A stretch of 64,000 nt of DNA from Psychroserpens luteus (GCF_015319355.1 NZ_JADILU010000009.1:62001-126000); one strand, 5' to 3'. Positions 17,378 to 27,176 are shown, numbered from the stretch's first letter. The notes: a model not told the origin generated them from the letters alone. Program-made: numbers and translations.

Positions 17378-19132
17378 ATGAAAGAACTCAAACATATAAA
17401 TAAATATTTTAAAAAGTATCGCTATAGATTACTGTTAGGAATATTAATAACAATTGGTGCTAAAATATTTGCTCTTTTCACACCAAGATATATTGGTAAA
17501 GCAATTACTACAATTTCCAAAAAATTAAATGGTGATATTAGTGAAGCACTTTTTAGACAAGAACTTGCTGTTAATATTGGTTATCTTATTGGAGCTGCTG
17601 TCATAGCAGGAATTTTCACATTCTTGATGCGTCAAACCATTATTAATGTATCTCGTTTTATCGAATATGATTTAAAAAACGAAATCTATCAACAATATCA
17701 AAACCTGTCCCTTAATTTCTATAAAGCCAATAAAACAGGTGATTTAATGAATAGAATTAGTGAAGATGTTGGTAAGGTGAGAATGTATGCTGGTCCAGCA
17801 ATTATGTACACTATTAATACAGTCACTCTTTTTATAGTTGCTTTAATTTACATGGTGAATGTTGCTCCTAAATTGACATTATATACTGTTTTACCTTTAC
17901 CCCTATTGTCTTTCATAATTTATAAATTAAGTAAGGTCATAAACAATCGTAGTAGAGTCGTACAAGAGTATTTATCTCACCTTTCTGCATATACTCAAGA
18001 ATCTTTTAGCGGAATTTCTGTTATTAAATCCTACGGAATAGAAGAAAGAAACTATGATGAGTTTAATAAACTTTCCGAAGAAAGCAAACAAAAGCAAATC
18101 GATTTAACTAAGGTTCAAGCATTATTTTTCCCTTCCATGATTTTGCTTATTGGATTAAGTAATATTCTCGTTGCATACGTTGGTGGCATGCAATATATCA
18201 ATGGAGAGATTAAAGAAATTGGGACAATAGCCGAATTTTTAATCTACGTTAATATGTTGACTTGGCCAGTTGCTACAGTGGGTTGGGTTACTAATTTGGT
18301 ACAACAAGCTGAAGCTTCTCAAAAACGTATCAACCAGTTTTTACAAGAAGTTCCTGAAGTTAAAAACTTAAGCACTACTCCAACTCATATTGATGGAAAT
18401 ATCGAATTTAAAAACGTCACCTATATCTATCCAGATACAAATATTAAAGCCTTAGACAATGTGAGTTTTACGCTTAAAAAAGGAGAAACGCTTGCTATAT
18501 TAGGTAAGACTGGTTCTGGTAAATCGACAATTCTAGATTTAATTGGAAGACTCTATGATGTACAAGAAGGTGAGATATTAATTGATGGCAAACAAATAAA
18601 TCAAATAAACCTTAAAAGTTTGAGAGATCATATTGGTTATGTGCCTCAGGAGGCTTTTCTATTTTCTGATACTATAGAAAATAATATCATGTTTGGTAAA
18701 GAAGATGCTACGGAAGAAGAAGTCATCAATGCTGCAAAAAATGCTGATGTACACAAGAACATAAAGAAATTCACGAAAGGTTATAAAACCAAATTAGGTG
18801 AACGTGGTGTAACACTTTCAGGCGGACAAAAGCAACGTATTTCTATCGCGAGAGCGATTATCAAAGCTCCAGAAATTATGTTATTTGATGATTGTTTATC
18901 TGCTGTAGATACCGAAACCGAAGAAAAAATTCTTAAAAGTTTACGGAAAATTTCCGAAGGAAAAACAACTATTATAGTGAGTCATCGTGTGTCTTCTGCA
19001 AAAGATGCAGACAAGATTATTGTGCTTGAAGATGGTAAAATCATTCAAAAAGGAACACATGAATCTCTAGTAAATACAGACGGTTACTACAAAGAACTTT
19101 ACTTAAAACAATTAAGCACAAAAGAATTATAG
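17378..19132 (+). CDS. ABC exporter, fused permease and ATPase
   Basis: About 584 residues: six transmembrane helices (about 1-310), then the nucleotide-binding domain with Walker A GKTGSGKST, signature LSGGQKQRISIA and Walker B IMLFDDCLSAVDT. It belongs to the MdlB/MsbA-like half-transporter group that works as a dimer to export lipids, peptides or drugs. The residue after the Walker B aspartate is Asp rather than the usual catalytic Glu, a feature of degenerate sites in heterodimeric exporters, yet no partner gene is adjacent. A TTG at 17366 is an alternative start; the ATG at 17378 is four codons later. Confidence 0.92.
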   Translation: MKELKHINKYFKKYRYRLLLGILITIGAKIFALFTPRYIGKAITTISKKLNGDISEALFRQELAVNIGYLIGAAVIAGIFTFLMRQTIINVSRFIEYDLKNEIYQQYQNLSLNFYKANKTGDLMNRISEDVGKVRMYAGPAIMYTINTVTLFIVALIYMVNVAPKLTLYTVLPLPLLSFIIYKLSKVINNRSRVVQEYLSHLSAYTQESFSGISVIKSYGIEERNYDEFNKLSEESKQKQIDLTKVQALFFPSMILLIGLSNILVAYVGGMQYINGEIKEIGTIAEFLIYVNMLTWPVATVGWVTNLVQQAEASQKRINQFLQEVPEVKNLSTTPTHIDGNIEFKNVTYIYPDTNIKALDNVSFTLKKGETLAILGKTGSGKSTILDLIGRLYDVQEGEILIDGKQINQINLKSLRDHIGYVPQEAFLFSDTIENNIMFGKEDATEEEVINAAKNADVHKNIKKFTKGYKTKLGERGVTLSGGQKQRISIARAIIKAPEIMLFDDCLSAVDTETEEKILKSLRKISEGKTTIIVSHRVSSAKDADKIIVLEDGKIIQKGTHESLVNTDGYYKELYLKQLSTKEL

Positions 19133-19203
19133 TAATTTGTTGCTTACTAATCTTTTTTTTTAGATTTTTGATGCACAATCAATTCAAAAATTAAAAATTA
19201 GCT

Positions 19204-19605
19204 ATGAGTGATCACGGAATGATGGAGAAAGAGGAAATCTTCTCAAAAGTTTTAAGAGCAGGAAGAAGAACATACTTTTTTGATGTAAGAGCAACAAAAG
19301 CAGAAGATTATTATCTTACAATTACTGAAAGTAAAAAATTTACAAACGATGACGGATCGTTTCACTATAAGAAGCATAAAATCTACTTATACAAAGAGGA
19401 TTTTACTGAATTCAATGAGATTTTAAGAGAAATGACCGATTATATCATCACAGAAAAAGGAGATGAAGTAATTAGTGAGCGTCACCAAAAAGATTTCAAA
19501 AAAGAAGACTATTCTGTTGCAAATGATGTGACTGAAGGTGGAGAATCTATTGATAATTCTGATTCTGCTGAAAAATTCACAGACATCAATTTTGAAGATA
19601 TATAA
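19204..19605 (+). CDS. DUF3276 / PUR-alpha-like nucleic-acid-binding protein
   Basis: The product has 133 residues. The core EEIFSKVLRAGRRTYFFDVRATKAEDYYLTITESKK followed by HKIYLYKEDFTEF is the DUF3276 family, whose members adopt the PUR-alpha (Whirly-like) fold and bind RNA or DNA. The C-terminal 35 residues are acidic and probably disordered. It stands as a single gene with its own terminator 24 bases after the stop. The cellular target is not known. Confidence 0.88.
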   Translation: MSDHGMMEKEEIFSKVLRAGRRTYFFDVRATKAEDYYLTITESKKFTNDDGSFHYKKHKIYLYKEDFTEFNEILREMTDYIITEKGDEVISERHQKDFKKEDYSVANDVTEGGESIDNSDSAEKFTDINFEDI

Positions 19606-19628
19606 ATCGTTCAATTGTTAAATTATAC

Positions 19629-19665
19629 AAACCGCTATTCATTGAGTAGCGGTTTTTCTATTTTT
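19629..19665 (+). terminator. Intrinsic terminator after the DUF3276 gene
   Basis: Perfect 9-bp stem AAACCGCTA/TAGCGGTTT (19629-19637 with 19647-19655) followed by TTCTATTTTT. Confidence 0.9.
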
Positions 19666-19686
19666 ATAAACTAATCAATACGTTTT

Positions 19687-22191
19687 ATGAGACTAACCAT
19701 TCTTCTATTTGTACTTTCCATTTGTAACTTTAATGCACAATCTCAACCAGACTTATCCTATTATCTATCTCAGGATACTACATATGATCAAAGTATCCCA
19801 ACACCAGAATCTGTAATTGGACATCAAGTTGGTGAGTGGCATATTACTCATGATAAGTTAGTGTATTATATGCAAGCGCTAGCGAAATCTTCAGACAGGA
19901 TAACTATAGAGAATCGAGGTAAAACTTTTGAAGGCAGACCTCTACTCCTACTTACAATCACATCGCCAGAAAATCATAAAAATCTAGAATCTATTAGACA
20001 AGCTCACATTGCTTCTACCGAAAACAATAGCGTCAACACTAGCAATATGCCAATTGTAGTCTATCAAGGATTTTCCATTCATGGTAACGAACCAAGTGGA
20101 TCTAATGCATCAATGTTGGCAGCATATTATTTAGCTGCAGCTCAAAATGATGATGTCAAAAACTTATTAGATAATACAGTCATTTTATTTGACCCATCAC
20201 TTAATCCAGATGGTTTACAACGCTTTGCATATTGGGCAAATACCAATAAAAGCAAAAACCTTAATCCAGACCCTAACGATAGAGAATATGACGAAGTTTG
20301 GCCTGGAGGACGAACGAATCATTACTGGTTTGACATGAATCGTGATTGGTTGCCAGTGCAATTGCCAGAGTCGCAAGCTCGTATTGCGACTTTTCACAAA
20401 TGGTTACCAAATATTCTCACAGACCATCATGAAATGGGAACGAATGCGAGTTTCTTTTTCCAGCCAGGAATTCCCTCTAGAACGCATCCACTAACACCTA
20501 AACTCAATCAAGAGCTCACCAAAAATATTGGTAATTTTCATGCAAAAGCCTTTGATAAAATTGGCTCGCTGTATTATACCGAAGAAAGTTTTGATGATTT
20601 TTACTACGGAAAAGGATCAACCTTTCCAGATATTAACGGTGGAATTGGAATTCTTTTCGAACAAGCTAGTTCTCGCGGACACATTCAAGAAAGTGATAAT
20701 GGAATTTTGACGTTTCCGTTTACGATTAGAAATCAACTTACTGCTGCGCTTTCTACTTTAGAAGCTGCTAAAAATATGCGTGAAAAAATTCTTCAATACC
20801 AACATGATTTTTACAAAAATGCGAGACGAGAAGCGACGAAAGAAAACGGAAAAGCCATCGTTTTTGGAGATGAAAAAGATGCTGCAAAAACGTTTCATTT
20901 AGCCGAAATTTTAAAACGTCAACATATAGATTTTCATGAATTAAAAGCTGACTTCACAAGTAATGGAAAGCATTTCAAAAAAGGACATGCTTTTATTATT
21001 CCGAAGAATCAGAAAAATACGCGTATGATAAATGCGATGTTTGAAAAACGTACACAATTTGAAGATAGCTTGTTTTATGACGTCTCTGCTTGGACGTTTC
21101 CTTTAGCTTTTGGATTGGATTATGAAGAAAACATATCAACTTCAAATGCTGGAGCAAAAGTTGAGAATTTGCAAATGAAAACTGGAATTGTTTCTGGAAA
21201 AAGCAATTATGCGTATTTAATGGAATGGCATGAATATTATACACCAAAAGCTTTAAATGCTATTTTAAGTTCTGGACTGCGAGCAAAAGTGGGCATGAAA
21301 CAATTCAGCATGAATGGAAAAGATTATGACTACGGTACGATTTTAATTCCGGTTCAAAATCAAAACAAATCTGCAACAGAACTTTTTGAATTTATGCAGA
21401 ACATTTCCGAAGAAAGTCATGTGCAAATTGATGCTGTAAAAACAGGATTAACAAAAGGCATCGATTTAGGAAGTAATCAATTTAGAGCCTTAAAACAACC
21501 AAAAGTCGCTATGATTGTTGGTGACGGTATTAGTCCGTATGACGCTGGAGAAATGTGGCATTTATTTGATCAACGTTACGATATGCGTTTAACAAAATTG
21601 GACAATAACTCATTAAATTGGGCAGATTTGGATCGTTACAACACCATCATTTTACCAAGTGGTCGTGTAGATGGAGGTGCAACCAAAAAATTAAAAGAAT
21701 GGGTCCAAAAAGGCGGAACAATCATTGGTTATAGAAGTGCTTTAAATTGGTTAAAAAACAGTGAGTTTATAAAAGTAGATTTCAAAAAAATGGAACGTGA
21801 AGCTAAAGACATCACTTTTGAGCAACGAGGTGATTATAGAGGTGCTCAATTTATTGGAGGTGCTATTTTTGAAGCCGATTTAGATCGTTCTCATCCTATA
21901 AACTTTGGATATAAAGCTGATAAAATTGCGTTGTTTAGAAACAATACGCTTTTTATGAAAGCAGATAAGCAGAGTTATAATAACCCAATAAAATACACAA
22001 AAAACCCACTACTTAGCGGTTATATTTCTAAACCGAATTTAGATAGCTTAGCATTAACAGTTCCTTTTAAGGTTAAAAATTTAGGACGAGGAAACGTTGT
22101 TTTATTTACAGATAACACAAACTTTAGAGCCTTTTGGTATGGTACTAATAAGTTATTGATGAATGCTATTTTCTTTAGAGAGGAACTATAA
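19687..22191 (+). CDS. M14-family zinc carboxypeptidase, secreted
   Basis: The product has 834 residues with a signal peptide (about 1-18). The M14 catalytic domain (about 40-370) has the zinc-binding HGNEPSG motif, FDPSLNPDGLQRF, a WFDMNRDWLP segment and TDHHEMGTNASFFF. The large C-terminal region (about 400-834) contains a glutamine-amidotransferase-like fold (KVAMIVGDGISPYDAGEMWHLFDQ, TIILPSGRVDG, WVQKGGTIIGY), common in long Bacteroidota M14 proteins. Likely a periplasmic peptidase of peptides or peptidoglycan-derived stems. Its 3' end overlaps the opposing acyltransferase gene by six bases. Confidence 0.87.
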   Translation: MRLTILLFVLSICNFNAQSQPDLSYYLSQDTTYDQSIPTPESVIGHQVGEWHITHDKLVYYMQALAKSSDRITIENRGKTFEGRPLLLLTITSPENHKNLESIRQAHIASTENNSVNTSNMPIVVYQGFSIHGNEPSGSNASMLAAYYLAAAQNDDVKNLLDNTVILFDPSLNPDGLQRFAYWANTNKSKNLNPDPNDREYDEVWPGGRTNHYWFDMNRDWLPVQLPESQARIATFHKWLPNILTDHHEMGTNASFFFQPGIPSRTHPLTPKLNQELTKNIGNFHAKAFDKIGSLYYTEESFDDFYYGKGSTFPDINGGIGILFEQASSRGHIQESDNGILTFPFTIRNQLTAALSTLEAAKNMREKILQYQHDFYKNARREATKENGKAIVFGDEKDAAKTFHLAEILKRQHIDFHELKADFTSNGKHFKKGHAFIIPKNQKNTRMINAMFEKRTQFEDSLFYDVSAWTFPLAFGLDYEENISTSNAGAKVENLQMKTGIVSGKSNYAYLMEWHEYYTPKALNAILSSGLRAKVGMKQFSMNGKDYDYGTILIPVQNQNKSATELFEFMQNISEESHVQIDAVKTGLTKGIDLGSNQFRALKQPKVAMIVGDGISPYDAGEMWHLFDQRYDMRLTKLDNNSLNWADLDRYNTIILPSGRVDGGATKKLKEWVQKGGTIIGYRSALNWLKNSEFIKVDFKKMEREAKDITFEQRGDYRGAQFIGGAIFEADLDRSHPINFGYKADKIALFRNNTLFMKADKQSYNNPIKYTKNPLLSGYISKPNLDSLALTVPFKVKNLGRGNVVLFTDNTNFRAFWYGTNKLLMNAIFFREEL

Positions 22192-23217
22192 TTTCACAGA
22201 AAGTAAAGCTAGAACAATCACGCTTATAAGATACATAAATGCGAATTTGATTTGAAATACAAATCCTAAAATCAGCATTACTAATAGAATAAAAACAGGT
22301 ACTAAGGATATGACAATTGCAAATCTAAAGGTCGATGTGAATTCAATTTCTTTAATTTTCGGTTGTGCTATTTTCTTCCAGATTAAATAAGGTATAAAAA
22401 GATTAATAATCAATAAAATCTTAAATAATCGTTTTAGAGCATTACTCGTTTTAGGTGTAGTTTTTTTGCAATTTTCAAAGTTGCTTGCAATACATTGGTT
22501 GACCTCCTCTGGTTTTGTAAAGTCAACATTTAAACCTTCAAGATTTTGAATTGTTGACTCATAATTTTCACTTTCAATATGTATGGTAAGTTCCCGTAAT
22601 TGCTGAGACACTTGCTCTTTAAGTTTTAAAACGCTTTTATTTTTATCTTTCAGAAGTTCTCTACCAACTTGAATTGAAGTGCCAAAATTAATTAAAGCTG
22701 TATCACTAAATTTTGCTGCATGCTTAAAATTTAATCCTACAGGAATGAGTTGAATTTTAGTATCTGGATAGCGTTCTAGAGTTTCAAAAATAATACGAGT
22801 AAACCCTTTACTTAAAGGTCTAACTGTTCGGTTTAAGCTATGGCTACCTTCAGGAAAAATCCCAATAGCATTCTTCTCGCTAAGTAACTTTGAACTTTTA
22901 GAAAACACCGAATTATTTTTATTCAAATTCCCCCAACCATCTCTAATTCGATACACGGGAAGCATTTGTAAACTTTTTAAAATCTTACTAACTAAAGGTT
23001 TATTAAAAACAGCTGCTCGTGTTAAAAAATAAGAAAACCTACCATTTTTGGTTGCAATTAACAAGGCATCCAACAACGCGTTTTGATGGTTTCCTAAAAA
23101 TATAACCGCTTCATTTTTATGAATATTATTGGCATTTCTGATTTCTATTTTTTTGAAATAAAAAAACAAAGCTAAGCGTAAATACGCTCTCATACTGTAT
23201 AACCATATCTGTTTCAA
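22186..23217 (-). CDS. Lysophospholipid acyltransferase (PlsC-like)
   Basis: About 343 residues. Acyltransferase motifs are clear: FLGNHQNALLDALL (the HX4D-like NHQNALLD), a central IFPEGSHS (motif III) and IPVGLNFKH. C-terminal hydrophobic helices anchor it in the membrane. It probably acylates lysophospholipid or a related lipid. An open frame extends upstream into the symporter gene, but the likely start is the TTG at 23215-23217, which overlaps the TGA stop of that gene (start MKQIWLYSMRAYLRL). The ATG at 23191-23193 is the alternative. The overlap implies translational coupling. Confidence 0.82.
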   Translation of the reverse strand: MKQIWLYSMRAYLRLALFFYFKKIEIRNANNIHKNEAVIFLGNHQNALLDALLIATKNGRFSYFLTRAAVFNKPLVSKILKSLQMLPVYRIRDGWGNLNKNNSVFSKSSKLLSEKNAIGIFPEGSHSLNRTVRPLSKGFTRIIFETLERYPDTKIQLIPVGLNFKHAAKFSDTALINFGTSIQVGRELLKDKNKSVLKLKEQVSQQLRELTIHIESENYESTIQNLEGLNVDFTKPEEVNQCIASNFENCKKTTPKTSNALKRLFKILLIINLFIPYLIWKKIAQPKIKEIEFTSTFRFAIVISLVPVFILLVMLILGFVFQIKFAFMYLISVIVLALLSVKL

Positions 23218-24125
23218 ACTACAATTACTTTTGACGGTTTCCGACTCCAATATAACGCTAGAATTAATCCGGAAACAATATGCCATATTCCCCAAAATGC
23301 TGCCATTATTGCCATTCCTCCTAAGCCACTAAAAAATGTAAAAATGAGTAATAACCCTAATCCAGAATTTTGGATTCCTGTTTCTATAGCTATTGTTTTT
23401 TGATCTTTAAATGATAACCCAAATGCCTTAGCTGTAAATAAACCTAGAAGGATTGCCAGAGCATTATGACAAATCCCAATAATTAAAACATAATGTATAT
23501 AATTATAAAATATATCTATATTTTTTGAAAATGCAATAATTACAATAGCAACAAAAACCAAAATGGAAAGAGGCTTAAGTAGCTTAGATAATTTGATAGC
23601 AAGATGACTGTTTCTATATCTTAAGAACATTCCTAAACATAAAGGAATCCCTAAAATAAGTACAATGAGTTTGACAAGTTCTAAAGGTTGCAATTCTACA
23701 CCTTTTAAAATTTGTGCTGTTGGTTCGTATAAACTTGCATACAAATGAAAATTCAATGGCGTTACGATTATGGTTAGAAAAGTTCCTAATGCTGTCAAAC
23801 TAATTGATAAGGCAGTATTTCCACCAGCTAAATGTGTCATGAAGTTTGAGATATTACCACCAGGACAAGCTGCAACCATCATCATTCCTAAAGCAATACT
23901 AGGTTGTGGTCTAATGATGATAATGATTAGAAAAGTTAATAATGGCAATAATACAAACTGAGCTAAAACACCAACCAATACTAATTTTGGTTGCTTCAAT
24001 ATAGCCTTAAAATCATTAATGGAAATACCTAAAGCAACACCAAACATCACAACAGCTAATGCGATATTTAGTACCCACAATCCTTCACTATCAAAATTTA
24101 TTTTTACGTTATCTAATTGCTCCAT
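23214..24125 (-). CDS. Bile acid:sodium symporter family (BASS) transporter
   Basis: The product has 303 residues and nine or ten hydrophobic segments. The segment MMVAACPGGNISNFMTHLAG followed by ALSISLTALGTF is the conserved sodium-site region of the BASS/SBF family, and the second half has ETGIQNSGLGL. It should be a sodium-driven inner-membrane transporter of an organic anion; the substrate is unknown. It is the middle gene of a tight leftward trio, three bases after the CsaA-like gene and overlapping the acyltransferase start. Confidence 0.9.
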   Translation of the reverse strand: MEQLDNVKINFDSEGLWVLNIALAVVMFGVALGISINDFKAILKQPKLVLVGVLAQFVLLPLLTFLIIIIIRPQPSIALGMMMVAACPGGNISNFMTHLAGGNTALSISLTALGTFLTIIVTPLNFHLYASLYEPTAQILKGVELQPLELVKLIVLILGIPLCLGMFLRYRNSHLAIKLSKLLKPLSILVFVAIVIIAFSKNIDIFYNYIHYVLIIGICHNALAILLGLFTAKAFGLSFKDQKTIAIETGIQNSGLGLLLIFTFFSGLGGMAIMAAFWGIWHIVSGLILALYWSRKPSKVIVV

Positions 24126-24128
24126 TTA

Positions 24129-24464
24129 TTATGATACAGTTAGTCCGTTTTTAACTTTGTTTTCAGGATTTAATAGGATAACATCTTTTCCATCAACCGC
24201 ACCTAAGACTAAACATTCACTCATAAATTTCGCTATTTGTTTCTTCGGAAAATTAACAACCGCAACAATTTGCTTCTCGATTAATTGTTCTTTAGTATAT
24301 AATGCTGTGATTTGAGCTGAAGTTTTTTTGATTCCTAAGTCACCAAAGTCAATGGTGAGTTGATAAGCTGGGTTTCTCGCTTCAGGAAAATCATTAACTT
24401 CAATTATAGTTCCAATTCGTAAATCTACTTTTGTGAAGTCTTCGAAAGTTATTATATTATCCAT
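24129..24464 (-). CDS. CsaA-like tRNA-binding domain protein
   Basis: The product has 111 residues and consists only of the OB-fold tRNA-binding domain seen at the C-terminus of MetRS: VDLRIGTIIEVNDFPEARNPAYQLTIDFG, then VVNFPKKQIAKFMSECLVLGA. That matches CsaA, proposed to be a tRNA-binding or chaperone protein involved in export. It begins a leftward operon with the BASS transporter and acyltransferase and is divergent from the thioredoxin-like gene across only 20 bases. Confidence 0.9.
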   Translation of the reverse strand: MDNIITFEDFTKVDLRIGTIIEVNDFPEARNPAYQLTIDFGDLGIKKTSAQITALYTKEQLIEKQIVAVVNFPKKQIAKFMSECLVLGAVDGKDVILLNPENKVKNGLTVS

Positions 24465-24484
24465 GAACTAAAAGTATAAAAAAA

Positions 24485-25039
24485 ATGGCACGTACAACTT
24501 CAAATATGCTTCCTTTAGGAACAAAAGCTCCCGATTTTAATTTAGTAAATACTGTTGACGACACTTTAATTTCTTTAGATGAAGCAAAAGGTCTCAATGC
24601 TACTTTGGTAATGTTTATCTGTAATCACTGCCCTTTTGTAATTCATGTGAACGCACAATTATCTCAATTAGCGAAAGATTACGTATCAAAAGGAATTAAT
24701 TGTATTGCAATTTCTAGTAATGATGTTGAGAATTATCCGCAAGATGGTCCTGAGCTAATGAAACAACATGCTATTGATAACGATTACATATTTCCTTATC
24801 TATATGACCAAACTCAAGATATTGCCAAAGCTTATAAAGCAGCATGCACTCCAGATTTTTATGTGTTTGATGGTGATTTAAAATTGGTTTACAGAGGGCA
24901 ATTAGATGATTCAAGACCAGGAAATGGTATTGATTTGACAGGAAAAGATATTCGTGATACTTTTGATAATTTATTAAAAGACAAGCCAATTTCCGAAGAA
25001 CAAAAACCTAGTATTGGATGTAACATTAAATGGAAATAA
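24485..25039 (+). CDS. Thioredoxin-family (AhpC/TSA-like) protein
   Basis: The product has 184 residues with no signal peptide. A thioredoxin fold is indicated by GTKAPDFNLVNT at the N-terminus, the redox motif CNHCPFV near residue 46, and the cis-proline region KAACTPDFYVFD. It resembles the cytosolic peroxiredoxin-like redoxins widespread in Bacteroidota. It stands alone between a divergent gene and a terminator. The physiological substrate is unknown. Confidence 0.88.
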   Translation: MARTTSNMLPLGTKAPDFNLVNTVDDTLISLDEAKGLNATLVMFICNHCPFVIHVNAQLSQLAKDYVSKGINCIAISSNDVENYPQDGPELMKQHAIDNDYIFPYLYDQTQDIAKAYKAACTPDFYVFDGDLKLVYRGQLDDSRPGNGIDLTGKDIRDTFDNLLKDKPISEEQKPSIGCNIKWK

Positions 25040-25074
25040 GATCTTCGAAGAAAAAAGAAAACAGCCTAAATAAT

Positions 25075-25106
25075 AAAATCCTATCTGAATACACAGACAG
25101 GATTTT
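25075..25106 (+). terminator. Intrinsic terminator after the thioredoxin-like gene
   Basis: A 13-bp stem with one mismatch (25075-25087 with 25094-25106, arms AAAATCCT and AGGATTTT at the base) and a six-base loop. It lacks a long T tail beyond the arm, so efficiency is uncertain. Confidence 0.6.
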
Positions 25107-25257
25107 ACCCCTAACTAAACTAAATTTTAAATCTTAATGCGTCCGCTTAACTACTACACTAAGATTACCTACTTATGATTAAGAAACTATAATTAGTTTC
25201 TATCTGCTTTATATACGTGTGGTTTTATGTGTTTGGATTACGAAGATTGAAAAAAAG

Positions 25258-26037
25258 TTATATTTTTTTTGCTTCCTCCCAATAAACGTCCATTTCTACT
25301 AGTGTCATCTCAGATAAAGGTTTATTTAAATCTTTTGATTTTTGCTCTAAATATTGAAAACGTTTAATGAATTTTTTATTAGTTCTCTCCAAAGCACTTT
25401 CTGGATCTACATTTAAAAAGCGTGCATAATTAATCATAGAGAATAGTACATCTCCAAATTCGCCTTCTATTTTATCTTGATTATTCTGATTAACCTCTTC
25501 TTGAAGTTCCCCTAATTCTTCTTGTACTTTTTCAAATACTTGATGTGGTTCTTCCCAATCAAATCCAACTCCTGCAACTTTATCTTGAATTCTGCTTGCT
25601 TTTACCATAGCTGGTAAACTTTTAGGCACACCTTCTAGAACGCTTTTTTTTCCTTTGCCTTCTTTCAGTTTTATTTGCTCCCAATTTCTTTTGACATCCT
25701 CTTCGTTCTCGACTTTTACATTTCCGTAGATATGAGGATGACGATTAATGAGTTTATCACAGATACTATTACAAACATCTGCGATATCAAAGGCTTTTTT
25801 CTCACTACCAATTTTAGAATAGAAAACGATGTGAAGCAATACATCACCTAATTCATTTTTGACCTCTTCCAGATCATTATCTAGAATAGCATCGCCAAGC
25901 TCGTAAACTTCTTCTATAGTAAGGTGACGTAGGGTTTCAAGGGTTTGCTTTTTATCCCAAGGACATTGCTCGCGCAACTCATCCATGATGATGAGTAAGC
26001 GCTCAAATGCTTTTAATTGTTGCGTTTTATCAGACAT
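25258..26037 (-). CDS. mazG: Nucleoside triphosphate pyrophosphohydrolase MazG
   Basis: The product has 259 residues with two tandem MazG domains. The first has EEVYELGDAI and KNELGDVLLHIVFY (ExxE...ExxD metal sites). The second has EELGELQEEVNQ and GEFGDVLFSMINYARF. It hydrolyses nucleoside triphosphates to monophosphate and pyrophosphate and cleans damaged or signalling nucleotides. A -7 element lies 18 bases upstream. It is leftward, downstream of the DUF5606 and def genes, but has its own promoter signal. Confidence 0.95.
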   Translation of the reverse strand: MSDKTQQLKAFERLLIIMDELREQCPWDKKQTLETLRHLTIEEVYELGDAILDNDLEEVKNELGDVLLHIVFYSKIGSEKKAFDIADVCNSICDKLINRHPHIYGNVKVENEEDVKRNWEQIKLKEGKGKKSVLEGVPKSLPAMVKASRIQDKVAGVGFDWEEPHQVFEKVQEELGELQEEVNQNNQDKIEGEFGDVLFSMINYARFLNVDPESALERTNKKFIKRFQYLEQKSKDLNKPLSEMTLVEMDVYWEEAKKI

Positions 26038-26054
26038 ATGCTCTATTTAAAACT

Positions 26055-26062
26055 CAAAAATA
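26055..26062 (-). promoter_or_regulatory. -7 promoter element of mazG
   Basis: The minus strand reads TATTTTTG, ending 17 bases before the mazG start codon. Confidence 0.45.
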
Positions 26063-26124
26063 CAACGGATTCACTCAGATAGAAATTCTAAGCAACAATT
26101 AATATGAACAATCTATTAACGAGG

Positions 26125-26550
26125 TTATTCTTCTTCGTCTGCAGTAACTTTTTTATCTTCCTCTAAAGCATCAAGCATATTGTGCTTTTGAAGTAAATTG
26201 TACCATTGCACAATTTTTTTGATATCACTTGCATACACACGATCTTCATCGTAATCTGGCAAAACTTCAAAGAAATATTCTTCTAGTTTATCTTTAGAAT
26301 CTTTGTGACTTATAGAGGTTTGTTTTGAATCTTCCTTATCTCTAATTTTTTTCAAAACTTCTCTAAGAGGTAACTCTTCTGTTAATGTGTACACAGCAAT
26401 TTCGCTTAACACACTAATATTACTGTGAATATTCACAGATAATTTTTTTTGATCAATTAAAGATTCTACAACAAAACCATTACGAGTTTGTGTTACAATT
26501 TTATATAATCCTGGTTTTCCAGAAATGGAAAGTATTTTATCTAAAGTCAT
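26125..26550 (-). CDS. DUF5606 family protein
   Basis: The product has 141 residues. Its N-terminal half (LDKILSISGKPGLYKIVTQT, then LREVLKKIRDKE) is the DUF5606 pattern, a small Bacteroidota family of unknown function. The tail is acidic (EEDKKVTADEEE). It follows the peptide deformylase gene by 15 bases on the same strand, a neighbourhood I recall as common in this phylum, so co-transcription is likely. No catalytic residues are recognisable. Confidence 0.85.
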   Translation of the reverse strand: MTLDKILSISGKPGLYKIVTQTRNGFVVESLIDQKKLSVNIHSNISVLSEIAVYTLTEELPLREVLKKIRDKEDSKQTSISHKDSKDKLEEYFFEVLPDYDEDRVYASDIKKIVQWYNLLQKHNMLDALEEDKKVTADEEE

Positions 26551-26565
26551 ATTATATCTTAAGTA

Positions 26566-27156
26566 TTAGCGTTTTTTCTTCATTAATGGAAAACGCATTC
26601 TGTAATCTACTTTTATTTTTCCTTTGGAAATATTAACCAATTTCCCTTTTATTAAACGTTTTTTGAGTGATGATAGTTTATCTGTAAACAAAATACCTTC
26701 AATATGATCATATTCATGCTGAACCACTCTTGCAATTAAACCATCATAAACTTCGGTATGCGTTTTAAAATTCTCATCTTGATATTTGATGGTTACTTTA
26801 GGTTGTCTAAACACATCTTCTCTCACATCTGGAATACTCAAACAGCCTTCATTAAAAGCCCATTCATCGCCTTCTTCTTCTAAGATTTCAGCATTAATAA
26901 ATGTACGTTGAAAATTTTTAAGTTGCTCTTGTTCTTCTTTAGTGTACTCATCATCTTCTGCAAAAGGCTCTGTATCTACTAGAAATAAACGTATTGGCAA
27001 TCCTATTTGAGGTGCAGCTAATCCAACACCAAAAGCACCATACATGGTCTCTTTCATGTTTTCAATAAGTGCGTCAAGATTTGGATAATCTTTAGTAATA
27101 GGTTCTGCTTTTTTTCTTAAAACAGCGTCACCATAAGCAACAACGGGTAATATCAT
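26566..27156 (-). CDS. def: Peptide deformylase
   Basis: The product has 196 residues. All three deformylase motifs are present: GVGLAAPQIG, EGCLSIP with the metal-binding cysteine, and HEYDHIEG with the two metal histidines and the catalytic glutamate. It removes the N-formyl group from nascent proteins. A loop of about 15 residues rich in Glu (AEDDEYTKEEQEQL) sits between motifs 1 and 2, as in other Bacteroidota Def. A -7 element lies about 20 bases upstream. Confidence 0.97.
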   Translation of the reverse strand: MILPVVAYGDAVLRKKAEPITKDYPNLDALIENMKETMYGAFGVGLAAPQIGLPIRLFLVDTEPFAEDDEYTKEEQEQLKNFQRTFINAEILEEEGDEWAFNEGCLSIPDVREDVFRQPKVTIKYQDENFKTHTEVYDGLIARVVQHEYDHIEGILFTDKLSSLKKRLIKGKLVNISKGKIKVDYRMRFPLMKKKR

Positions 27157-27176
27157 TTTATTGTAATTTTCGGGTG

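Noticed and set aside
25182-25201. Eight-base inverted repeat AGAAACTA/TAGTTTCT as a terminator of mazG.
   Set aside because: No T-run follows on the minus strand and the stem is AT-rich; left uncalled.
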